From positions 1 to 12,417 of the forward strand of contig JACQLL010000091.1 in NCBI GenBank assembly GCA_016234025.1: a DNA stretch of 12,417 nt, read 5' to 3'. Below the pieces are notes generated by a model. That model was not told the origin of the DNA, made no database searches, and saw only the letters and a program-made list of their open reading frames with translations. The position numbers were made by a program, and so were the translations under genes. Below, in pieces: positions 6,343 to 12,417 of this stretch; position 1 is the stretch's first letter, and each line of letters begins with the position of its first letter. This DNA comes from Candidatus Pacearchaeota archaeon. Lineage in GTDB: Archaea > Nanobdellota > Nanobdellia > Pacearchaeales > GW2011-AR1.

Positions 6343-6350
6343 TTAATAAA
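6343..6350. promoter_or_regulatory. Shared, symmetrical bidirectional TATA box
   Basis: TTAATAAA on the + strand reads TTTATTAA on the - strand. Its upstream edge is 29 nt from the + strand ATG at 6372 and 29 nt from the - strand ATG at 6321. It is flanked by AAGAAG (6336-6341) and CTTCTT (6352-6357), a perfect inverted repeat that gives each direction the same purine-rich BRE-like sequence. Start codons, inverted repeat and TATA box all share one centre at 6346.5. One TBP site could therefore direct leaderless transcription both ways. Confidence 0.7.
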
Positions 6351-6371
6351 ACTTCTTGTCTTAACAAAATA

Positions 6372-7211
6372 ATGAACGAACATTATTTCCTCTTCGCCAT
6401 CGCGCTTCTCTGGACTCTCTTCGCAACAATCCAAGACATCAAACATCGCGAAGTCGCAAACTGGCTGAACTTCTCGCTTCTTGCATTTGCTTTGTCTTAT
6501 CGCGCTTTCTACTCAATCTCAACAAAACAATATCAATTCTTTCTCGTCGGAATTCTCGGCTTCGGAGTTTTCTTCATAATCGCAAATATACTTTACTACT
6601 CAAACGTCTTCGCAGGCGGCGACGCAAAACTCCTGATGTCCTACGGCGCAATCATTCCCTTCACATCATACATCTCTGTTCCGATTATAGCTCTGTTCTT
6701 CACGCTTCTCCTCCTGACAATCGGCGCCGGCTACAGCATCGTTTACAGCGTCGGAATAATCTCGAAAAATAAAAAGAAATTCCTGAAAGAACTGGAAACA
6801 AAAATCAAAAAAAACAAAACTCTCCTGACTCTCTCCTTAATCGTTTTTTTAATTTCAATAATACTAACAACCAAAAGCAAAATATTCGTCCCGCTTGCAC
6901 TAACCTCTATAATACCTGCGATTTATCTCTACTCGTCTTCTCTGGAAAAATGTATGATTAAACTCTACCCTCCTTCAAAGTTAACAGAAGGCGACTGGCT
7001 GGAAAAAGACGTGAAAATCGGAAGAACAACAATCAAAAAAACAGTTCACGGCTTGACAAAAAAAGACATCGCATTCCTAAAAAAGCACCGCCGCTCCGTC
7101 TTCGTCAAAGAAGGAATTCCTTTCACTCCTGCATTCCTGATTTCTTTAATAGTCACGATAATTTTGTTTTTGAAATTCCCTGACTTTAGTTTTTTCTTGT
7201 TGAGGTTCTAA
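6372..7211 (+). CDS. Archaeal prepilin peptidase (A24 family, FlaK/PibD-like)
   Basis: 279 aa polytopic membrane aspartic protease. The first catalytic Asp is D22 in QDIKHREVANWLN; the second is D84 in AGGDAKLL, the GxGD-type motif. The C-terminal part carries the archaeal A24 signature: EGDWL (206-210), HGLTKKDI (226-233) and KEGIPFTPAF (246-255), followed by a last helix. About six to seven membrane segments are visible, with a basic cytoplasmic stretch at 131-149. In this family the enzyme cuts class III signals before the hydrophobic helix, which fits the KKAQ/KKA motifs of the seven genes at 1152-3522 and 4047-5187. It shares its promoter with the AI-2E gene and ends in a CTAA overlap with the convergent protease gene. 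FlaK and PibD cannot be told apart without homologues. Confidence 0.92.
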   Translation: MNEHYFLFAIALLWTLFATIQDIKHREVANWLNFSLLAFALSYRAFYSISTKQYQFFLVGILGFGVFFIIANILYYSNVFAGGDAKLLMSYGAIIPFTSYISVPIIALFFTLLLLTIGAGYSIVYSVGIISKNKKKFLKELETKIKKNKTLLTLSLIVFLISIILTTKSKIFVPLALTSIIPAIYLYSSSLEKCMIKLYPPSKLTEGDWLEKDVKIGRTTIKKTVHGLTKKDIAFLKKHRRSVFVKEGIPFTPAFLISLIVTIILFLKFPDFSFFLLRF

Positions 7212-10200
7212 GTTTCGTAGGTAACAATCAATTTCGGTCGCTTCTCGGAATCAGGATCATTCACGCCGTACATATCCAATGCGTCTCCGCCACCAACTGG
7301 TTCAATGTTAAGGATATCATTGCCGGTACGCAAACACAACATTGTCCAGTCATTTAGTTTAATGAAAGAAATTCCAGTATTGTCAAGAATAAACTCATTT
7401 CTCTCATCCACAATTATATCATCCATATCAAATTGACCTCCAGTCTCTGAATTATTTAGAAATCCACATCTCTGATAGTCAGAATTTGTTAATGACATTG
7501 GGTCTAATTGCGTTGACTCTAATAACACGATGTAGTCCTCGCTATCACCATCATCCGATCTAATATACCATGGATATCCAGACAGCTTCGCCTCAATAAT
7601 ATTTCCAGATATAGACAATGTGTCAAATGAAAAAAAGCTTCTATAGTTATAATACTTATTTCCACCAATATGAGACGCTACACGTGGAGTTCCAAATATA
7701 TTGCCATTTGGAGAATCTCTGACGTACTGCCATGTATCTGCTTGGCCAAGAAATAAAGAATCATCTAAAGAAGCTTCAATTATCGCCGTGCATGTTCCGT
7801 CTCCGTTGTCGATGTGATTTACTGGGCAATTAGATTCTGTTTCTTCGCTAGTATAAAGGCCCGTAAGTTGTTTGTCATGATGGAATCTTGGCCATTCTTG
7901 GTTTTCCTCAACATATGGACTGTCAGTTTCCCAAATATAAATTGAGCCACGATTTTTATATTTTTGTTCCACAAAGTCGAATTCATTGTTTGAACTTGTT
8001 ATGATTTCGACTAAATTATCTTGGTCTAAATCAAATAATACTGGAGCAGAACTTGCGCCAGTTTCAGATATTTTAGGATACCCTTCTAAGAGGTTGCCGT
8101 TCACATCAAAAGCATAAACCCTACGATTACTTTCAGTAGATAAACCTATCCCCCCATTATTAATACTTCCAAATGAACTATGAAATTTATGCGATCCAGG
8201 ATAATTAACATAAACAGGCCAACCATTTAAAATATTTCCCTGTTTATTAAAAAGATAAATTTTTCCAAATCCATTAGCAGCAATTTCTAAATCATCATTT
8301 TCATCAATATCGACTAACGATACACTTAAGAGAAAACTGCCCATTTCTACGGGCCAGCCAGTTAAATATTGCCCATTTTTGTTAAGAACATGCACGCCAC
8401 CATAATTAGTATCAAAGGTTCCTTGGTAGTATAATGCAAAAATAATGTCATCGTTTCCATCATTATCAACATCTCCCACAACAGGCGAATTAACTGGTAA
8501 TCCTGGAACATCTATAGGCCAACCATTGACCAGAGTTCCATCCTTGTTATAAACATAAACTCTTCCTTCATTAACAAATTCTTGTTGTTGCTCATCATAG
8601 CCTCCGTTAATAATGGTAGCAACAACAATCTCTAAATCACCGTCCATATCAAAATTTCCAACTGCAGGCGTAGAAAAATATTCCCAGGAAGTGGCGTAAT
8701 AATTATATTGGCCTAAACTCATGCTTGAAAGAACAACTCCCTCTTGACTAATAATACAAAGTTTGTTTTCTCCATTAAATGCATTATTATTTTTTAATAT
8801 TATTTCAGTTTGACCATCTTTGTCTAAATCTGCAGCCATCACATTTGAAAAATAACTTGTTCCACACTCTTCAATCTGCGAATTAAATAAAATAGAACCA
8901 TCGCCATTAAAGGAGTAAAGATAAAGTTTCGCATTTTCAACTAGAGGAGGGAAGATTATCTCATCGTATTCATCGTCATCTAAATTAACAAGAACGAGAT
9001 CCTGATAGTTTTTTGCTGCATCTTCTAGTGCAACCACAATACTTTGCAGGAGATTACCTTCTTGATCGTAAATAAGGACTTTTTGCTGATTGCCCATAAA
9101 AGGAACAACAACCTCCTCATTATCGTCTCCTAATACATTACCTATTGTCGTCTGGAGATAGCCTGGCCAAATGAGATATCCATCTTGACCGGAATCAAAA
9201 TTAAGTCTTACTGGCCAACTCTCTTTTAACGTTGTATCAACATTAATTTTCTCTACCTCAACAGTATCTCGGATTCCATTAAGTAGTTCAACATAAGCAA
9301 TAATTAATAGCGTGCCATCTTCTGTTAAAGTATTTGCCAACAATCTTGCTTCAAGAACATTTTGATTGTCTATAACTATCCCATTATTTGTTGGTGGTCC
9401 GTCATTAAAAGAATATTCCACATAAAAATTATCAATAGGGTAATTGAATATATTTTCAAGTCTAATTCTTAAATCATTTTTTGGATTTATAGTATCATAA
9501 TTAAGCGGTTCTATAAACTTAAATTTATTAAATTTGAAATAACCATAATCATCATAGTGATTATTATTTTCATCATGAACTCTTAATCTTATAATACTTG
9601 GGCTTGATAGGGTAAGCGAGTCTAAGTTCTCATACAAAACGCCATTTGCAGGAATAGAACCAGAACTTGTTATTAAAGTCCAATCATCTTCATCTAGTTC
9701 AGATAAAGGTAAATCAGGAGCATGAGACAATTCATAGTATTCAAAGTTATTTCCCTCTATTTTTCCAGTTATGTCAATTTCCAAAGAATCTTGTTCAATG
9801 GCATCCAAAGCAACGATTATCGGCTCTTCAGAAAACACAGAGTTCATTGCATCAACAACGCCAAAACCTTGAGTAGTAACTTTTTCTCCATTCGGCAACA
9901 ACTCAGCAGTATTTTTTATAATTGTTTTAATCTGCTCTGAAGTATAACTTGGATTCTTTTGTTTTATCAAAGCCGCTAATCCAGAAACATGTGGAGCAGC
10001 CATACTTGTTCCAGAGATAGCAATGTGTCCTTCAAGTTCAGGACTACATTCTTCTCCGCCCTCAAGCCAATTATCCCATTGTGCTGCACAAATCTCTAAC
10101 CCTGGAGCAACAATATCTGGTTTAATTATCGCCTCCCTGATTTCATTTTCATCTTTCCAAACAACGGGACCTCTTGAACTGAAGTAAGCCATTTCTAAAT

Positions 10201-11548
10201 TCTTGTCAACGGCTCCAACAGTAATTGCTCGTCTTGCTGTTCCGGGACTCAATATTGTTTCTTTGTATGGCCCAGAATTTCCAGCAGAAATGACAGCAAC
10301 AACTCCAAGGTCAACAACATTATCTATAGCTAAAGATACATCATCATCGGGATCTCCACCGCCTCCTAAACTCATACTAATCACATCCAAGTGATCTAAA
10401 AAATCTCCGTCCTGGTTCGGGTCAGCGCTTCTCTCGATGGCTGCGATAATGTCGCTATCCGATCCGCTGCCATATGAACTTAAAACCTTATAACCAACGA
10501 TACTCGCATCAGGTGCAACACCTTTCAAGACTCCGTTTCCAGCAGCAGTAGCAGCAACATGAGTGCCATGCCCATAATCATCCATGGGGTCTCTGTCAAC
10601 AATGTCTTCAGGATCATTATAATCCCCATCTCCATTGACATCCTGGCTATTTACAAAATCAAATCCATCAATGACTTTATCACAATTTCCATTCAAAAAT
10701 TGCTGTGTTGTACAACTTCCTAAATCTTCATGAGTATAATCAACTCCTGTATCAATTATTCCAATTGTAATTCCTCTTCCCGTTAAGCACAAAGCACCCC
10801 CTCCAGTGTACGCCTTTGTATAATCTATCTCATCTCCAGAAAAAACTAAACAAGCTTCAACCTCCTTCGTTGCTGCTCCTGTTAGTCCATTGCCCCCGAC
10901 ATTTTCACATTCATTTCCACCAGGCCTACAATATTCCCAGACATCATCTGCGTTTATCAAAGGAACAGAATCCATCAAAGTTGCGTAAACTTTGTAATTA
11001 GGACTTACTTTATAACCTTCGCTCTTTAATCTTTCAACATCTTCTTTCTTTAGTTCATTAACAACAACCGCATTAATAACCTTAGTAAATCTATTCTTTA
11101 TTTTAACATCGGAATTAATCTGCAATAATTTTCTCTTGGTGTTATCCTGCTCTTTTGTAATCTTAGTCTTCTGCTTGTTTAATTTTTCTTGTAGGTTTGT
11201 AGAGAGTTTATTTTTTTTGTAAGTAACAACTAAAGGTTCTTCATTCAATCTGATTATATAGCCGTCATATTTTTGTTGTTCTAATTCTTGAGAAAAAACA
11301 ATATCGTTTCTCAACAACAAAGGATTAAAATTCTGATTACCATAAGGAAAAATGTCATCCCTTTGTCCTTCTTCTAAAAATTCAAGATATGCGTAATTAA
11401 AAAAATTGTTAATCTGTTTTTCGTCTAATCTTCTTTCTTCTATTGTCGGAGCAAACCTCAACTCTTTATCAAAAACAAAAAACTCCAATGCTGAAAAAAC
11501 CAACACAAAAGAAACAATTAATAAAACTCCTACAACTCCTTTTTTCAT
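7208..11548 (-). CDS. Large secreted subtilisin-like (S8) protease with FG-GAP propeller and DNRLRE-like domain
   Basis: 1446 aa. Residues 1-26 are a signal peptide or N-terminal anchor; about 95-195 resembles an inhibitor I9-type propeptide. The catalytic triad is D266 (IIDTGVD), H327 (YGHGTH) and S515 (SGTSMAAPH), with N424 (AGNSGP) as the oxyanion residue, so it should be active. An Asp-rich loop at 303-324 may bind calcium. After a beta-rich region at about 570-770 there are six clear FG-GAP/VCBS-like Asp repeats (starting 854, 906, 964, 1025, 1079, 1172) and two degenerate ones (803, about 1127), which suggests a 7- or 8-bladed propeller. Residues 1240-1446, from NGDGTC to RPKLIVTYE, match DNRLRE-type domains of surface proteins. 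No C-terminal anchor is seen. Codon use is GAT-rich, unlike the GAC-rich flanking genes. Likely a protein-degrading or adhesive surface enzyme. Confidence 0.92.
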   Translation of the reverse strand: MKKGVVGVLLIVSFVLVFSALEFFVFDKELRFAPTIEERRLDEKQINNFFNYAYLEFLEEGQRDDIFPYGNQNFNPLLLRNDIVFSQELEQQKYDGYIIRLNEEPLVVTYKKNKLSTNLQEKLNKQKTKITKEQDNTKRKLLQINSDVKIKNRFTKVINAVVVNELKKEDVERLKSEGYKVSPNYKVYATLMDSVPLINADDVWEYCRPGGNECENVGGNGLTGAATKEVEACLVFSGDEIDYTKAYTGGGALCLTGRGITIGIIDTGVDYTHEDLGSCTTQQFLNGNCDKVIDGFDFVNSQDVNGDGDYNDPEDIVDRDPMDDYGHGTHVAATAAGNGVLKGVAPDASIVGYKVLSSYGSGSDSDIIAAIERSADPNQDGDFLDHLDVISMSLGGGGDPDDDVSLAIDNVVDLGVVAVISAGNSGPYKETILSPGTARRAITVGAVDKNLEMAYFSSRGPVVWKDENEIREAIIKPDIVAPGLEICAAQWDNWLEGGEECSPELEGHIAISGTSMAAPHVSGLAALIKQKNPSYTSEQIKTIIKNTAELLPNGEKVTTQGFGVVDAMNSVFSEEPIIVALDAIEQDSLEIDITGKIEGNNFEYYELSHAPDLPLSELDEDDWTLITSSGSIPANGVLYENLDSLTLSSPSIIRLRVHDENNNHYDDYGYFKFNKFKFIEPLNYDTINPKNDLRIRLENIFNYPIDNFYVEYSFNDGPPTNNGIVIDNQNVLEARLLANTLTEDGTLLIIAYVELLNGIRDTVEVEKINVDTTLKESWPVRLNFDSGQDGYLIWPGYLQTTIGNVLGDDNEEVVVPFMGNQQKVLIYDQEGNLLQSIVVALEDAAKNYQDLVLVNLDDDEYDEIIFPPLVENAKLYLYSFNGDGSILFNSQIEECGTSYFSNVMAADLDKDGQTEIILKNNNAFNGENKLCIISQEGVVLSSMSLGQYNYYATSWEYFSTPAVGNFDMDGDLEIVVATIINGGYDEQQQEFVNEGRVYVYNKDGTLVNGWPIDVPGLPVNSPVVGDVDNDGNDDIIFALYYQGTFDTNYGGVHVLNKNGQYLTGWPVEMGSFLLSVSLVDIDENDDLEIAANGFGKIYLFNKQGNILNGWPVYVNYPGSHKFHSSFGSINNGGIGLSTESNRRVYAFDVNGNLLEGYPKISETGASSAPVLFDLDQDNLVEIITSSNNEFDFVEQKYKNRGSIYIWETDSPYVEENQEWPRFHHDKQLTGLYTSEETESNCPVNHIDNGDGTCTAIIEASLDDSLFLGQADTWQYVRDSPNGNIFGTPRVASHIGGNKYYNYRSFFSFDTLSISGNIIEAKLSGYPWYIRSDDGDSEDYIVLLESTQLDPMSLTNSDYQRCGFLNNSETGGQFDMDDIIVDERNEFILDNTGISFIKLNDWTMLCLRTGNDILNIEPVGGGDALDMYGVNDPDSEKRPKLIVTYET

Positions 11549-11569
11549 TCTTTATTAAAACACTGGGGC

Positions 11570-11577
11570 TATATAAA
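11570..11577 (-). promoter_or_regulatory. TATA box for the S8 protease gene
   Basis: On the minus strand TTTATATA begins at 11577, 29 nt before the A of the ATG at 11548, preceded by GGAAATT as a possible BRE. It lies in the 41-bp gap after the HIT-like gene, so the protease has its own promoter although the two genes point the same way. Confidence 0.65.
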
Positions 11578-11589
11578 AATTTCCATAAA

Positions 11590-12222
11590 TCAGGCCACTC
11601 TTCTCCGCAACTTCAAGACTTTTTCTTCCCTCTGCGGTTTCTTTATCCTGATAACCTCCGGCTTCTTAACAACTCTTAACAACTTGTAAACCTCTTCCAT
11701 TTCCTCCTCGCTCGCGTCATATCTCGGAGAATTAACGCTCAACGGCTTGTCATAAACCGGAATCACGTTCACTATCGCCTCGCCGAAAGAACTCTCTGTC
11801 TGTATCTCGCACGAACTCGCCTTCAGCTTCAAAGAAATCTTCCCCGCAATCTTCTTTGCAAAACTAAAAGCAGAACCCGGCAGAAACTTACTGTCTCCAA
11901 TCGCCTTCTTTGGAATTAGAATAATATGCCCCTTTGAAATTGCTTTTTTCGAAATAATCGCAATAACCTCTTTGTTCTCATCTATTTTCTTACTCGGTAT
12001 ATCGCCGTCGACAAGCATTCTAAAAATTCCTTTCTGGCTCTGCGTCTCGCCACGCCGTTGAAAACCCTGCCCTCTTTGCTGCTCAATCATCGCGGCAATC
12101 GCCTCGTCAGTCATCGAATTCAACTGCTCCTGTGCCTGCTCTCTCTGTCCCTCCGGAAGCCGATTAATCTGCGCCTGCAACTGCTTTCTTCCCTCGAGGA
12201 TTTCTTCACTGCTAACAACCAT
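11590..12222 (-). CDS. HIT-fold protein lacking the histidine triad, with N-terminal helical extension
   Basis: 210 aa from ATG 12222; an in-frame ATG at 12228 would add MV. I prefer 12222 because a TATA box lies exactly 29 nt upstream. Residues about 5-50 are a Gln/Glu-rich helical extension, probably coiled coil. About 66-160 follow the HIT pattern: IFRMLVDGDIPSKKI, then KGHIILIPKKA, then GEAIVNVIPVYD. In active HIT hydrolases the last segment reads HxHxH before IIPR; here those positions are Glu, Ile and Asn, so catalysis is not expected. The C-terminus after about 178 is very basic, which suggests nucleic acid or ribosome binding. HIT enzymes hydrolyse nucleotide phosphoramidates and related compounds; this one may have kept only ligand binding. 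The assignment rests on motif alignment by eye. Confidence 0.75.
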   Translation of the reverse strand: MVVSSEEILEGRKQLQAQINRLPEGQREQAQEQLNSMTDEAIAAMIEQQRGQGFQRRGETQSQKGIFRMLVDGDIPSKKIDENKEVIAIISKKAISKGHIILIPKKAIGDSKFLPGSAFSFAKKIAGKISLKLKASSCEIQTESSFGEAIVNVIPVYDKPLSVNSPRYDASEEEMEEVYKLLRVVKKPEVIRIKKPQREEKVLKLRRRVA

Positions 12223-12243
12223 CACCATAATAAAAAAACGACT

Positions 12244-12251
12244 TTTATATA
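12244..12251. promoter_or_regulatory. TATA box of the HIT-like gene, possibly bidirectional
   Basis: TATATAAA on the minus strand (from 12251) is 29 nt from the ATG at 12222. On the + strand the same octamer reads TTTATATA and predicts transcription from 12273, which is again an ATG, but that frame is only ATG AAA ATA TAG. A + strand transcript would start just before the structured element at 12282. The minus direction is well supported; the plus direction is inferred from symmetry. Confidence 0.55.
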
Positions 12252-12281
12252 ATTATTGAATCTTCTTTTCCCATGAAAATA

Positions 12282-12370
12282 TAGTCCACCAATTTAATCT
12301 TTCGGTTTTCTGAAGCTTCGTGAGAAGCGAAGATTAGAGAACTTCGTTCTCTTTATTTATTGGTGGACTA
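12282..12370 (+). ncRNA. Candidate structured RNA element B1 (three-way junction)
   Basis: TAGTCCACCAAT (12282-12293) and ATTGGTGGACTA (12359-12370) are perfect 12-bp complements. Inside, TAATCTTTCG (12295-12304) pairs with CGAAGATTA (12328-12336) with one bulged T; within it an alternative GCTTC-GTGA-GAAGC hairpin (12315-12328) has a GNRA loop on the + strand. A further hairpin, AGAGAAC-TTC-GTTCTCT, spans 12336-12352. Together these make a closed three-way junction. Arm and loop match hairpin A1 at 3551. It may be a free RNA, a leader of a gene beyond the edge, or a palindromic mobile repeat; transcription is not shown. Confidence 0.4.
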
Positions 12371-12417
12371 CGTCAAGAACCCTCAAAGATTTCGGGTTCT
12401 TGAGCGCATCCAAGAAT
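12357..12417. other. Unresolved open frames running off the right edge
   Basis: On the minus strand a frame ends with ...LKNPKSLRVLDVVHQ and a TAA stop at 12357-12359 (19 codons visible). On the plus strand a frame with possible TTG 12360 or GTG 12363 starts reads VDYVKNPQRFRVLERIQE to the edge. Both look protein-like and resemble each other because hairpin B2 is palindromic. At most one is likely to be a gene, and the visible part cannot decide it. Confidence 0.3.
12373..12403 (+). repeat. Hairpin B2: 10-bp inverted repeat at the window edge
   Basis: TCAAGAACCC (12373-12382) and GGGTTCTTGA (12394-12403) are perfect complements around an 11-nt loop. It starts two bases after element B1, repeating the tandem arrangement of A1 and A2 at 3551-3631. 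Confidence 0.7.

Overview
The window looks archaeal, most likely from a DPANN lineage of the Pacearchaeota/Woesearchaeota type. The reasons are: archaeal TATA boxes a constant 29 nt from start codons (leaderless transcripts), almost no Shine-Dalgarno sequences, seven short genes whose products begin with the M-x-N-K-(K)-A class III (prepilin) signal typical of these genomes, and an archaeal-type A24 prepilin peptidase. The lineage is inferred; no rRNA or other marker gene is present.

Layout. (1) 64-3522 (+): a tightly overlapping operon of six genes. The first is a 363-aa membrane-anchored protein; the next five are prepilin-like proteins with one N-terminal transmembrane helix and divergent, often Cys-containing ectodomains. 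(2) 3523-4017: about 0.5 kb without a gene. It holds two adjacent strong hairpins, a very GC-rich stretch, a 25-bp-period repeat and a duplicated block of about 100 bp. (3) 4018-5317 (+): a second promoter, two related prepilin-like genes and a 42-aa basic ORF. (4) 5314-6321 (-): an AI-2E family (PerM-like) membrane protein, divergent from (5) 6372-7211 (+): the prepilin peptidase, sharing one exactly symmetrical TATA box with it. (6) 7208-11548 (-): a 1446-aa secreted subtilisin-like protease with a propeptide, an FG-GAP beta-propeller and a DNRLRE-like C-terminal domain. (7) 11590-12222 (-): a HIT-fold protein that has lost the histidine triad. (8) 12223-12417: a second bidirectional-looking TATA box, then an 89-nt element predicted to fold as a three-way junction, then another hairpin at the window edge.

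How they fit together. The prepilin peptidase is the obvious processing enzyme for the seven M-x-N-K-(K)-A proteins. These could form a cell-surface pilus or pseudopilus with several minor subunits, but no assembly ATPase or TadC/PilC platform gene lies in the window. The large protease is also predicted to be outside the cell. The most unusual signals are the pair of related TAGT...ACTA hairpin loci (3551 and 12282), the GC-rich repeat island, the sharp codon-usage break inside the second prepilin-like gene of region 3, and the symmetrical shared promoter. All counts and folds were done by hand.
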